DNA of 33,852 nt from an uncultured Eubacteriales bacterium (lineage in GTDB: Bacteria > Bacillota > Clostridia > Oscillospirales > Oscillospiraceae), in assembly GCA_900540635.1 (NCBI GenBank), contig UQGU01000024.1, positions 1-33,852 of the forward strand, in the 5' to 3' direction. Position 1 is the stretch's first letter, and each line of letters begins with the position of its first letter. Positions 5,839 through 14,159 of the stretch are shown here, piece after piece. The position numbers and the translations under genes were made by a program. Under the pieces are notes generated by a model. That model had not been told where the DNA came from. It was given only the letters and a program-made list of their open reading frames with translations, and searched no databases.

Positions 5839-8363
5839 TTGGCATCGTACCAGCTTTTTCCAAACTTGGCCTCTGCCGTCAGAGGCACTTTCAGTTGGGC
5901 CACGTTTTCCATCTCCCGGCTGACCAGCGCCGCCACCTGGGGAGCCTGGTCCTCCGGGCACTCCACGATAAGCTCATCGTGGACCTGGAGCAGAAGCTTC
6001 GCCTCGGGGAAGCTCTCCCGCAGCGCCCTGTCCACCCGGATCATGGCGAGCTTGATAAGATCTGCGGCGGTGCCCTGGATGGGGGTATTCAGGGCGATCC
6101 GTTCCGCGCTCTGGCGGACATTGAAATTGCTGCTCTTTAGCTCCGGGATATATCGGCGTCGGCCATAAAGAGTCTCGGTATAGCCCCGCTCCTTGGCATC
6201 CTCCACCACTTTTTTCATATAGTCCCGAACGCCATGGTAATTGGCAAGGTAGCTGTCAATATAGTCTCTGGCCTCGTACCGGCTGACGCCGATGTCCTCC
6301 GCCAGGGAGAATTCGGAAATACCGTAGACAATGCCGAAATTGACTGCCTTGGCGTGGCGGCGCTGCAGGGGCGTCACCTGGTCCGCAGGCACGCCAAAGA
6401 CCTGGCTGGCCGTAGCCGTGTGAATGTCCAGGCCGTCACAGAATGCCCGCTGCATGGTTTTATCGTCTGCAATGTGGGCAAGCACACGCAGCTCGATCTG
6501 GCTGTAGTCCGCATCTACCAGCACGCAGCCCGGCTTGGGGACGAACATCTTCCGGATCTCCGCGCCCAGGTCCGTCCGGACGGGGATATTCTGCAGATTT
6601 GGGTCTGTGGAGGAAAGCCGCCCGGTGGCCGTCACCAGATTCTGGAAGGTGGTGTGAATACGCCCATCGGGGCCAATAACCTTCATCAGGCCGTCGGCAT
6701 AGGTGCCCTTGAGTTTGGTCAGCATCCGGTAGTCCATAATGGCCGGAATAATGGGGTGCTTGTCCCTGAGCTTTTCCAGCACATCGGCATTGGTGGAATA
6801 GCCGGTTTTGGTCTTCTTCCCGGCGGGCAGGCCCAGCTTTTCGAAGAGCAGGGTTCCCAGCTGCTTGGGAGACTGGATATTGAAGGGGCCATCGGAATAG
6901 CCGTAAATCAATGCCTCGCAGTCCGCGATCCGCTCTTCCAGCATTTTGCCGAACTGGGCCAGCTGGTTCCGGTCAATGGCAATGCCCAGCCGCTCCATTC
7001 GGTAGAGCACGGCGCACAGGGGCAGCTCGATCTCATTGTAAAGCGCTGTCTCGCCCTGCTTTTCCAGCTCCTGCTTCAGCGGCTCTGCCAGAAGCCAGAC
7101 GGCTTCGGCACAGGCTGCGGCATCCCCATCCTCCACGGTTTTGCCCAGGAATGTGGTTGCCAGCTTGGAAACGGGATAGTCCGACTGGGAGGGGTTCAGG
7201 TCATAGGCGGCAAGCGCCGTGTCGAAGCACACGCTGCCATAGGCAATGCCCGCCTCTTCCAGCAGGTGCATGGCGGCCCTGGCATCGTGGAGCACCAGCG
7301 CCTCCATTTGTGGCAGCGCCGCCATGTGCAGCTCCATAGGCGTCAAAGCGCACACGCCATCTTCCCAGGCAATGCCCAGGCTGCCGTCCGGCGCAAAATA
7401 GAGGGCGCACTTGGATAGCCTCTCCGGCAGGACCTCCGCCTTGGGCAGGGTCTTCACGTCTGCCTTAGCAGGAATTGCCGCTTCCGCTGCTGCGCCCCGG
7501 AGACCGTAGCGGTCGATCAGCCGGACGAATTCCAGCTTCTGGAACAGGGCATAGAGCTCCGGCTTGTTGTATTCCCTGAGGACCGCGTCCGCAGGCTCAA
7601 ATTCGATGGGTGCCTCTGGAATGATGGTTGCCAGCTCATAGGAAAGGTAAGCGCTGTCCTTCCCCGCCTCCAGCTTCTCCCGAAGCTTGGGGCGGATGGA
7701 GGCATCCTCCAGATTGGCATAGACCCCGTCCAGGGTGCCGAATTTCAGCAGCAGGTCCGTGGCCGTCTTGGGACCTACCCCGGCCACACCGGGGATATTG
7801 TCGGAAGAATCCCCCATGAGGGCTTTCAAATCCACCATGCGCTTGGGTGCGAAGCCGTATTCCTCCCGGAATTTGGCTTCATCGTAGAGGGTTGCCGTGG
7901 TCTGGCCGGGCTTGGAGATGACCAGCTTGATCTTCACATGGTCGTCAATGAGCTGCAAGGAATCCCGGTCACCGGTGACGACAACGCAGTCCCAATTTTC
8001 CTGGCCGCATTTTTTGCCCACGGTGCCGATGACGTCGTCGGCCTCCCAGCCCTGGGCAGAGTAGATGGGGATATTCATAGCAGTGAGCACCTGCTTCATA
8101 ACCGGCATCTGCTGAGCCAGTTCCTCGGGCATTCCGTGGCGGTTGGCTTTATAGCCCTCGTAGCGCGCATGCCGGAAGGTGGGGCCGTGGAGATCGAAGG
8201 CCACACAGACAGCGTCCGGGCTCTCCTCCTTCTCCATGCGCTCTAAGATATTCAGGAAGCCATAGACGGCGTGGGTATAGAGTCCGTCCCGGGTGGTCAG
8301 GGGCTTTACCCCAAAATAGGCCCGGTTAATGACGCTATTGCCGTCTAAAATCATGAGCTTCAT
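5835..8363 (-). CDS. polA: DNA polymerase I
   Basis: Pol I fills gaps and removes RNA primers during lagging-strand synthesis and repair. The 842-residue protein has an N-terminal 5'-3' exonuclease domain (about 1-290, with VAFDLHGPTFRH, GWEADDVIGT, VVTGDRDSLQLI and GDSSDNIPGVAGVGPKTA). The central 3'-5' exonuclease-like domain (about 310-470) lacks the expected D-x-E proofreading residues, as in many Firmicutes. The family A polymerase domain has motif A DADYSQIELR (from 617), motif B RRHAKAVNFGIVYG (from 668) and motif C HDE (from 795). ATG at 8363 follows GGAGAAAAGT and forms an ATGA overlap with the cysS stop; an in-frame ATG 12 bases earlier has no better site. Confidence 0.97.
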   Translation of the reverse strand: MKLMILDGNSVINRAYFGVKPLTTRDGLYTHAVYGFLNILERMEKEESPDAVCVAFDLHGPTFRHARYEGYKANRHGMPEELAQQMPVMKQVLTAMNIPIYSAQGWEADDVIGTVGKKCGQENWDCVVVTGDRDSLQLIDDHVKIKLVISKPGQTTATLYDEAKFREEYGFAPKRMVDLKALMGDSSDNIPGVAGVGPKTATDLLLKFGTLDGVYANLEDASIRPKLREKLEAGKDSAYLSYELATIIPEAPIEFEPADAVLREYNKPELYALFQKLEFVRLIDRYGLRGAAAEAAIPAKADVKTLPKAEVLPERLSKCALYFAPDGSLGIAWEDGVCALTPMELHMAALPQMEALVLHDARAAMHLLEEAGIAYGSVCFDTALAAYDLNPSQSDYPVSKLATTFLGKTVEDGDAAACAEAVWLLAEPLKQELEKQGETALYNEIELPLCAVLYRMERLGIAIDRNQLAQFGKMLEERIADCEALIYGYSDGPFNIQSPKQLGTLLFEKLGLPAGKKTKTGYSTNADVLEKLRDKHPIIPAIMDYRMLTKLKGTYADGLMKVIGPDGRIHTTFQNLVTATGRLSSTDPNLQNIPVRTDLGAEIRKMFVPKPGCVLVDADYSQIELRVLAHIADDKTMQRAFCDGLDIHTATASQVFGVPADQVTPLQRRHAKAVNFGIVYGISEFSLAEDIGVSRYEARDYIDSYLANYHGVRDYMKKVVEDAKERGYTETLYGRRRYIPELKSSNFNVRQSAERIALNTPIQGTAADLIKLAMIRVDRALRESFPEAKLLLQVHDELIVECPEDQAPQVAALVSREMENVAQLKVPLTAEAKFGKSWYDAK

Positions 8364-9775
8364 ACTTTTCTCCATTTCGCGCCCTGGGGCGTATCGATGA
8401 TTTCCACACCCATGGCTTTCAGCTGATCCCGGATGCGGTCTGCCTCGGCAAAATTCTTTGCCTTCTTGGCATCGGTTCTTGCCGCCACCAGGGCGTCAAT
8501 TTCCGGATCTGCATTGGCGGCCTCCTCGGCCTCCTGCTTCTTGCGCAGGGCCTCGGCAGCGGAAATCAAATTCAGGGAGACCACCCTGTCAAAGTCCGCC
8601 AGGGCAAAGAGCTTGGTGGCATCGTTGGTCTTTTCCTTTAACACATCATAGAGGGCCGTAACGGCCAGAGAGGTATTCAGGTCCCCGTTCAGCGCACCCA
8701 GAAACTTTTCCTTCAGCTTTTCGTAAACGGCCATATCCACTTCGCCGTCCTGCTTCAGGGCTGCGATTCTGGCAATGAGCTTTTCATAGGCCCCGGCAGC
8801 ATTGTCCAGGTTTTCCCAGGAGAACACCAGATTCCGGCGGTAGTGGCTCTGCAGGCAGAAATAGCGGTAGGCCATGGGGTCGTAGCCCTTGTCCTGGAGC
8901 AGGGAAACCGTCAGAAATTCCCCTTTGGACTTGCTCATCTTGCCGCTGTCCGTATTCAGGTGGTGCACATGGAACCAGTAATTGCACCAGGGATGGCCCA
9001 GGTAGCTCTCGGACTGGGCGATTTCGTTGGTATGGTGGGGGAAGGCATTGTCAATGCCGCCGCAGTGGATATCCAGATACTCGCCCAGGTGCTTCATGGA
9101 GATGCAGGAGCATTCGATGTGCCAGCCGGGATAGCCAACGCCCCAGGGAGACTCCCACTTGAGGGCCTGATCCTCAAACTTACTCTTGGTGAACCACAGC
9201 ACAAAATCGTTCTTATTGCGCTTGTTGGTATCCTCTTCCACGCCCTCCCGGACGCCTACAGCCAGGTCTTCCTCATCGTGGTCGTTGAAGACATAGTATT
9301 TTTCCAGCTTGGAGGTATCGAAGTACACGTTGCCTCCGGCAAGATAGGCATAGCCCTTGTCAAGCAGGGTCTGCACCATGTGGATATACTCTGCAATGCA
9401 GTTGGTGGCAGGCTCTACCACATCCGGGCGCTTGATGTTCAGCTTGTCGCAGTCAGCAAAGAAGGCATCCGTATAGAATTTTGCCACTTCCATAACGGTT
9501 TTATGCTCCCGGGCGGCGCCCTTGAGCATCTTGTCCTCGCCGGTATCGGCATCGGAAGACAGGTGGCCTACGTCTGTGATATTCATGACCCGCTTCACAC
9601 CGTAGCCCATATAGCGCAGGCTCTTCTCCAGCACATCCTCCATAATATAGGTGCGCAGATTGCCGATATGGGCATAGTGATAGACCGTGGGGCCACAGGT
9701 ATACATTTTGACATGCTCAGGGTCTCTGGGGGTAAAAAGCTCCTTCTTATGGGAAAGAGAATTGTAAAGGTACAT
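8360..9775 (-). CDS. cysS: Cysteinyl-tRNA synthetase
   Basis: This class I synthetase charges tRNA-Cys. The 471-residue protein has the HIGN signature (36-39), KMSKS (279-283), and zinc ligands consistent with C27, C222, the HH pair at 247-248 and E251, which discriminate cysteine from serine. The C-terminal helical domain ends with RDQLKAMGVEIIDTPQGAKWRK. Length is normal. ATG at 9775 has AAGGAGG eight bases upstream; an in-frame extension to 9916 runs through the T-box leader and is rejected. It is the first gene of the operon cysS-polA-rimI-tsaD-GNAT, joined by 4-base overlaps and controlled by the T-box immediately upstream. Confidence 0.98.
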   Translation of the reverse strand: MYLYNSLSHKKELFTPRDPEHVKMYTCGPTVYHYAHIGNLRTYIMEDVLEKSLRYMGYGVKRVMNITDVGHLSSDADTGEDKMLKGAAREHKTVMEVAKFYTDAFFADCDKLNIKRPDVVEPATNCIAEYIHMVQTLLDKGYAYLAGGNVYFDTSKLEKYYVFNDHDEEDLAVGVREGVEEDTNKRNKNDFVLWFTKSKFEDQALKWESPWGVGYPGWHIECSCISMKHLGEYLDIHCGGIDNAFPHHTNEIAQSESYLGHPWCNYWFHVHHLNTDSGKMSKSKGEFLTVSLLQDKGYDPMAYRYFCLQSHYRRNLVFSWENLDNAAGAYEKLIARIAALKQDGEVDMAVYEKLKEKFLGALNGDLNTSLAVTALYDVLKEKTNDATKLFALADFDRVVSLNLISAAEALRKKQEAEEAANADPEIDALVAARTDAKKAKNFAEADRIRDQLKAMGVEIIDTPQGAKWRKV

Positions 9776-9803
9776 GGTTTTTTCCTCCTTATTCCGGACA
9801 AAT

Positions 9804-9988
9804 AAAAAACGCCTCTCATACTCTTCCGGTACAAGAGGCGGCATTGCCGCGGTTCCACTCTCATTTATCGCTTTTATGAACTTAACGCTCCCGGACGCAC
9901 CTTCGCCCGCGCCCAATATCCCGGCTTGCAGCCAATGGCCGGGGCTCTCTGAAAGGGGCTGCGGGGTACTCTTCCCGTTCTCAGCGTT
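9804..9988 (-). promoter_or_regulatory. T-box riboswitch (cysteine) upstream of cysS
   Basis: The minus strand contains the T-box sequence AGAGTGGAACCGCGG (9847-9861), whose TGGAACC core pairs with the 3' end of uncharged tRNA. It also shows the AGAGAGCCCCGG distal stem I pattern and a specifier region GAAGGTGCGTCC in which TGC (9897-9899) is a cysteine codon. The terminator is CGCCTCT/AGAGGCG followed by six Ts (9804-9841). When tRNA-Cys is uncharged, read-through into cysS and the genes behind it is expected. The specifier call rests on alignment to the general T-box layout by eye. Confidence 0.9.
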
Positions 9989-9994
9989 TTGGTT

Positions 9995-10024
9995 ATTTTA
10001 CCATTTTAAGGGTTACTCTGTCAA
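9995..10024 (-). promoter_or_regulatory. Promoter of the cysS T-box operon
   Basis: On the minus strand, TTGACA (10019-10024) is 18 bases from TAAAAT (9995-10000), which also carries the TG extension (TGGTAAAAT). It lies directly upstream of the T-box leader. Between it and the next, divergent promoter (10025-10153) no gene is visible. Confidence 0.8.
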
Positions 10025-10153
10025 GGGTTTCCGCCGAAAAAGCAGGGGGAAATCTTTGTCGATTCCTTCAGCTTCTGATCTTCCTCTTGCGATTTCTCTG
10101 GATAGTTTGCCCAAAAATGGGCGAGATTGTATTATTAAATAAATCTTATCCTA

Positions 10154-10183
10154 TTGACAATGGGCACCAAAGCAAGGTATAAT
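10154..10183 (+). promoter_or_regulatory. Promoter of the SH3b lipoprotein gene
   Basis: A perfect TTGACA (10154-10159) and perfect TATAAT (10178-10183) are separated by 18 bases, 34 bases before the ATG. It is divergent from the cysS promoter. Confidence 0.88.
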
Positions 10184-10217
10184 ACACTTGAGAAAAACAA
10201 GAAAGGGAGGTAACACA

Positions 10218-11582
10218 ATGATTTACCCCTTCAGTCAGACCAATTCTCGGAAAGTCATGCGCTTTGTCAGTGCTGCGGCCGCCGCTTTCCTGTGCGCGAC
10301 CATGTTCACCGGCTGCTTTAAGAAGGATGCCGGTCCTTCTACAGATCCCTCTTCCGGTCCTAATCTGGTAGACACCGCAACCACCGAGGCCACCTCCGCC
10401 CCTACGGAGGCAACCACCGTGGCTACTACGGAAGCTCCCAAGGAGAATGTGGCCGTCGTCAAGGAGAAGGTCAATACCTATGCTTCTCCCAGCCTGGAAT
10501 CCAATATCGTCCATACGCTGGATGCCGGCGATGAGGTAACCGTCAACCGCGTGGAAACCATGCCTGTAACGGGACTCACCTGGGCCTATATTCCCCTGCA
10601 GGGCTGGGTGCAGACGGATTATCTGGACATGACCAATGTCACTCTGACCGGCTCCACCACCACTCCCGCAGGCAGCGGCAGCACCACTGCAACAACGGCC
10701 CCCGCTGCAACGACTGCCACGACCGGCGGCAATACATCCACCACCCCCGGCAAGAGCGGCACCGTGACCGCCAGCGAGCTGCGTATCCGCCAGAGCGCCG
10801 CTTCCACCGCCGCCGTGGTTGGCAGCTATAAGAAGGGCGACAAGGTTACGGTTCTGGAAACCAGCAACGGCTGGGGCCGCACCGATAAGGGCTGGATCAG
10901 TCTGAACTACGTAAGCTTCGGCACGACCACCGGCACCACCAATACCGGCAATACCGGCACTACCGGAACCACAACCGGCACCACGACCACCACCGGCGGC
11001 ACCAAGGGTGTCGTCACCGCAACCCAGCTGAACATCCGGGAAAGCGCCGCCACCACCGCAAACAGAGCCGGTTCCTACAGCTACGGCGACCGGATCACCA
11101 TCCTGGAAACCAGCAACGGCTGGGGCCGCACCGATAAGGGCTGGGTCAGCCTGAACTACGTCTACCAGGACGGCACCACCGGCACCAAGACCGCCAAGGG
11201 CCTGGTCACCGGCACCACCCTGAACGTCCGCAGCGGTCCGGGTACCAAATACGACTCCGTGAAGAGCTATGGCAACCTGACCCGCGTCAACATTCTGGAG
11301 CAGATCAAGATTGGCAACACCACCTGGGGCTGCACCAAGGACGGCTGGATCAGCCTGGACTATGTCTACATCGACGGCACCACCGGTGACGGCGCAGGCA
11401 CCGGCACCGTATCCGGCAGCAACGTGAACATCCGCAGCGGCCCGGGCACCAACTACGATGTTGTCGGCTCCTACAGCCAGGGCGATAGTGTAGAGATCTA
11501 CGCCCAGTTCACCATCAACAAAACCGTGTGGGGCTGCACCAATAAGGGCTGGGTTTCCATGGACTACGTGGAAGTCGGCTAA
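10218..11582 (+). CDS. Lipoprotein with five bacterial SH3 (SH3b) repeats
   Basis: This is a 454-residue exported lipoprotein. A signal peptide with an alanine-rich core ends in FTGC (Cys33), a lipobox-like site. After a Thr/Ser/Pro-rich stretch come five SH3b repeats, each about 55-60 residues, with the pattern V-T-A-x-x-L-N-I-R and ending GW-x-S-x-x-Y-V. Repeats 1 to 3 are separated by Thr/Gly-rich linkers (for example TTTTTGG), typical of cell-surface spacers. SH3b domains usually bind peptidoglycan, often alongside a hydrolase, but no catalytic domain is present, so a wall-anchoring or adaptor role is inferred. The ATG at 10218 has GGGAGG seven bases upstream; an earlier in-frame start lies almost on the promoter. 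Confidence 0.88.
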   Translation: MIYPFSQTNSRKVMRFVSAAAAAFLCATMFTGCFKKDAGPSTDPSSGPNLVDTATTEATSAPTEATTVATTEAPKENVAVVKEKVNTYASPSLESNIVHTLDAGDEVTVNRVETMPVTGLTWAYIPLQGWVQTDYLDMTNVTLTGSTTTPAGSGSTTATTAPAATTATTGGNTSTTPGKSGTVTASELRIRQSAASTAAVVGSYKKGDKVTVLETSNGWGRTDKGWISLNYVSFGTTTGTTNTGNTGTTGTTTGTTTTTGGTKGVVTATQLNIRESAATTANRAGSYSYGDRITILETSNGWGRTDKGWVSLNYVYQDGTTGTKTAKGLVTGTTLNVRSGPGTKYDSVKSYGNLTRVNILEQIKIGNTTWGCTKDGWISLDYVYIDGTTGDGAGTGTVSGSNVNIRSGPGTNYDVVGSYSQGDSVEIYAQFTINKTVWGCTNKGWVSMDYVEVG

Positions 11583-11608
11583 GGCCATCTGATCACAACA
11601 CATTTTGG

Positions 11609-11640
11609 CAGCCCCGGAAGAAACCTCCGGGGCTACCATT
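11609..11640 (+). terminator. Probable terminator after the SH3b lipoprotein gene
   Basis: A 9-bp GC-rich stem (AGCCCCGGA pairing with TCCGGGGCT) has a 7-base loop. It is followed by ACCATTGTTTAT, only a weak T tract, so some read-through into the next gene is plausible. Confidence 0.6.
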
Positions 11641-11660
11641 GTTTATAGTGAGGTGTATTT

Positions 11661-12086
11661 ATGAAACGCTTTCTTTGCTTTCTTCTCCTCCCTGCCCTGC
11701 TTTTAGGGCTTATGGGCTGCAAAAGTCAGGTCACCATCGACTATGGAACATCCACGCTCTATACAAAAGCGGATATGGATGAGGCAATGCAGCTGATTCG
11801 TCAGGAGTTTGATACCTGGAAAGGCTGCGAACTGCACAGCATCCGCTATCTTTCAGACGACAGCTGCAATGACAAGAATCTTTCATGGATGAATGAACTG
11901 GCCGCGGCCAGAGGTCAGGACGCAACCTTTACCCAATGTATCTTTTTTGAAAGCAGCTTTCATTCCCCTAAAAAAGGTGAAGATGCCGGGGCCTGGAATC
12001 CCGATGAGGAATACACCGGCTGGCAATGGTGTCTGGCCAGGACGGAAGGCGGCCCGTGGATATTGATGACAAATGGATACGGCTGA
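11661..12086 (+). CDS. Small predicted lipoprotein of unknown function
   Basis: This 141-residue protein begins with a short signal peptide ending in LMGC (Cys20), a good lipobox. The mature part is acidic and tryptophan-rich, with YTKADMDEAMQLI, FDTWKGCELHSIRY and a C-terminal GWQWCLARTEGGPWILMTNGYG. Three further cysteines in the mature part could form disulfides. I do not recognise a functional domain. ATG at 11661 has GAGGTG seven bases upstream. It lies downstream of the SH3b lipoprotein in the same direction, with a weak terminator between, so the two may be partly co-transcribed. Confidence 0.8.
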   Translation: MKRFLCFLLLPALLLGLMGCKSQVTIDYGTSTLYTKADMDEAMQLIRQEFDTWKGCELHSIRYLSDDSCNDKNLSWMNELAAARGQDATFTQCIFFESSFHSPKKGEDAGAWNPDEEYTGWQWCLARTEGGPWILMTNGYG

Positions 12087-12109
12087 ATTCATTTATTGAA
12101 AACCAAAAG

Positions 12110-12147
12110 CCGGGGCATGGCGAATTTTCACGCTATGCCCCGGTTTT
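12110..12147. terminator. Bidirectional terminator between convergent genes
   Basis: The stem CCGGGGCAT-GG-CG pairs with CG-CT-ATGCCCCGG around the 8-base loop AATTTTCA. It is flanked by AAAA on the left and TTTTGTT on the right. It separates the rightward lipoprotein gene from the leftward DUF4173 gene. Confidence 0.85.
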
Positions 12148-12183
12148 GTTATCTTAGTTCCGCCAAGCGGCAGCCTCCATTTC

Positions 12184-13380
12184 TCAATAAAAGCACAGTG
12201 CGGTAAAGCTTCCGGCTGCGAAGTAAAGCCAAAGACGGAAGCTCTTCTTCCCGGTCATCAGGCTGCGCAGCATCAGAATGCAGCCAGCAGTCAGGACGAT
12301 GACAGCCCAAGCGGATAACAGCCGCAGAGGCGTAAAGCCGAAACGGGAAATATAGAGCCACAGCTTCGCCCCGGCGGTCACCGCCAGAAAGGCACTCTGG
12401 ACCATCAGCAATCCCTGGAGCCACTTCCCTGCCCGGTTTTGCTTTGCCAAAATGGACAGCAGCCAGATGAGGAAGAAGTTGATCGCCATCACGGCGCAGA
12501 GCTGGAAGAAGCCGGACCTTGCGTAGCCTGCCGCCGTCAGCGTCCCCGGAACGTGGCCGGAGAAAACCGCAAACAGATTTCCCGCCTGAACGCCGAAGAA
12601 GAGAAAATACACTGCCGCAAACAGCCCCAGTACCAGATTGGCGCCGGATGCAGGCACAACCCGGATTTTTTCCAGGCGCTCTTGGGAAACGCGGCGGGTC
12701 TCCTGCCGCCGGGCAGCGCCCCGGAGAAGTCCATAGAGGTAAGCCCCCACCGGCAGGCCCAAAAGGAACCAGAAGCATTCATTCAGGAAATTCTCCGATA
12801 GGCGTAAATTCAGTTGGAACCCCCGAATCAGTTTTTCAAAGCCTGCATCCGCCTCGCACAAAAGGTTCATAACCAGCGCAAGCAGCGGAAGGGCCAGCAC
12901 CAGGCACAGCACTGCCAACCAAAAATCCCGCCGTCTTTTCTTGCCCGTTTCTCCATCCTGGGGTTTCAGGAGCCCTGCGAATCCGGAAACGGTATCCGTT
13001 ATCCGGCCAAAGAAATTGCCGAAGGGCAGCAGAAGGAAGGCATCCGCGCAGTCCCAGGCAAAGCCTAATGCGTCCTCCCCGTCCCGGTCAGCCCCCAGAT
13101 AGCTGAGGGCCCAAAGACCGGCAGAGGCATGGAGGGCCAGTGTGCTCCAATCTGCCGTGGCGCGGCAGCGATTCATGGTGATGGCCAGGCCGATCAACGC
13201 CGTGACCCCGGCCCAAAGATAGTGCATAGGGCCTCGATTCCGCTTCTCCCGACCAATGGCCATGCCCCAGGCAAAAAACGCGGCAACGAAGATCAGCACA
13301 GGCCAGGGGCCCAACACGGTCTTCCAATAGAACCAGCCGATAAAATAGGCGATGAGCGGCAGATAGAAACGTCTTTTCAC
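12184..13380 (-). CDS. DUF4173/DUF4153-type multi-pass membrane protein
   Basis: This is a 398-residue polytopic membrane protein with about ten hydrophobic segments. The segment AGYARSGFFQLCAVMAINF (about residues 285-305) resembles the conserved Y-A-R-x-G-F-F-x-L pattern of DUF4173. No catalytic motif is visible and the family function is unknown. The GTG start at 13380 overlaps the stop of the upstream XRE regulator by 4 bases (GTGA), which implies translational coupling. It is the last gene of DUF2975-XRE-DUF4173. A regulator with two membrane proteins suggests an envelope-sensing or envelope-modifying unit, but this is inference. Confidence 0.8.
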   Translation of the reverse strand: MKRRFYLPLIAYFIGWFYWKTVLGPWPVLIFVAAFFAWGMAIGREKRNRGPMHYLWAGVTALIGLAITMNRCRATADWSTLALHASAGLWALSYLGADRDGEDALGFAWDCADAFLLLPFGNFFGRITDTVSGFAGLLKPQDGETGKKRRRDFWLAVLCLVLALPLLALVMNLLCEADAGFEKLIRGFQLNLRLSENFLNECFWFLLGLPVGAYLYGLLRGAARRQETRRVSQERLEKIRVVPASGANLVLGLFAAVYFLFFGVQAGNLFAVFSGHVPGTLTAAGYARSGFFQLCAVMAINFFLIWLLSILAKQNRAGKWLQGLLMVQSAFLAVTAGAKLWLYISRFGFTPLRLLSAWAVIVLTAGCILMLRSLMTGKKSFRLWLYFAAGSFTALCFY

Positions 13381-13589
13381 GGTTCGTCCTCCTGATATTC
13401 CAGAATATCCCCCGGCTGGCAGTCCAGCACCCGGCAGATCTCATTCAGCGTAGAAAAACGGATGGCCTTGGCCTTCTGGTTTTTGAGAATGGACAGATTC
13501 GCCGGGGTAATGCCGATTTGCTCTGCCAAATCTCCCGCGGCCATTTTTCGCTTTGCCAGCATAACATCCAGATTCACAACAATTGCCAT
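13377..13589 (-). CDS. XRE/Cro-type HTH transcriptional regulator (YozG-like)
   Basis: This 70-residue protein is almost entirely one Cro/C1 helix-turn-helix: LAEQIGITPANLSILKNQKAKAIRFSTLNEICRVLDCQPGDILEY. The recognition helix is ITPANLSILKN (about residues 27-37). Such small regulators, as in YozG, often accompany DUF2975 proteins. ATG at 13589 has GAGGAGG five bases upstream. It lies 10 bases after the DUF2975 gene and overlaps the DUF4173 gene. A 17-nt palindrome at the operon promoter is a good candidate operator for autoregulation. Confidence 0.92.
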   Translation of the reverse strand: MAIVVNLDVMLAKRKMAAGDLAEQIGITPANLSILKNQKAKAIRFSTLNEICRVLDCQPGDILEYQEDEP

Positions 13590-13599
13590 AGCCGCCTCC

Positions 13600-14055
13600 T
13601 CAGACCGTCAGGTCCAGCTCATCCCGCATGGGGATGGCCTTGGCGAAAACGTTTTTCACGGTCCGGACGATCAGCCCCATAAATCCGGCGGCCAGGGCCA
13701 CAAAGCCCAGGGAATAGATCCGCGGACAGGCCGCCAGGCAGACAACGCAGGCGATAAAGCAGCAAACACTGATGACTTTCAGAAGCCGAACATTTTTGCT
13801 TTCAAATACCTGCCCCCTGTGCAGATTCCGCAGGAGCACATCCATGCAGTACAGCAGGAGAAACCCCGGCACATTGCACACATACAGGCACACCTTCAAA
13901 AGCACCGCGTCTCCACCGTCGAACACCGGCAGCACGCGCATGAGCACCCGGGAAAGGGGCCACACTGCCCAGTCCAGCACAAGGATCAGTGCACCGAATA
14001 CCCATACCAAAATCCGGCTGAGTAAAATGCTCCCGGCATCATTTCTTTGTTCCAT
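13600..14055 (-). CDS. DUF2975 family membrane protein
   Basis: This 151-residue protein has four predicted membrane helices (about 10-32, 48-70, 88-110 and 112-130). The short loop NLHRGQVFESKNVRLLK between helices 2 and 3 is characteristic of DUF2975, which regularly pairs with YozG-like XRE regulators in Firmicutes. Its function is unknown; a membrane partner or signal sensor for the regulator is plausible. ATG at 14055 has AGGAGG six bases upstream, and earlier in-frame codons lie within the promoter. It is the first gene of the operon. Confidence 0.88.
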   Translation of the reverse strand: MEQRNDAGSILLSRILVWVFGALILVLDWAVWPLSRVLMRVLPVFDGGDAVLLKVCLYVCNVPGFLLLYCMDVLLRNLHRGQVFESKNVRLLKVISVCCFIACVVCLAACPRIYSLGFVALAAGFMGLIVRTVKNVFAKAIPMRDELDLTV

Positions 14056-14070
14056 AAAAAACCTCCTGTG

Positions 14071-14112
14071 TCTTGATGGCATCAAGATAGCACAGAAGGC
14101 TCCGTTTGTCAA
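14071..14112 (-). promoter_or_regulatory. Promoter and palindromic operator of the DUF2975-XRE-DUF4173 operon
   Basis: On the minus strand, TTGACA (14107-14112) and TATCTT (14084-14089) are separated by 17 bases. A perfect 17-nt dyad, TCTTGATGGCATCAAGA (14071-14087), overlaps the end of the -10 and covers the expected start point. This placement would block polymerase if bound, and the operon's own XRE protein is the obvious candidate ligand. Confidence 0.8.
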
Positions 14113-14159
14113 TAACTATTTATCGTTTTTCAATAAATTTTATTTGTTTTGCAAAAAAC

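Noticed and set aside
9776..9916. Extended N-terminus of CysS
   Set aside because: The extension would translate the T-box and its terminator; AAGGAGG precedes the ATG at 9775.
10146..11639. Minus-strand open frame opposite the SH3b lipoprotein
   Set aside because: It is a Gly/Ala-rich shadow produced by the triplet-rich linkers; promoter, ribosome site and lipobox support the plus-strand gene.
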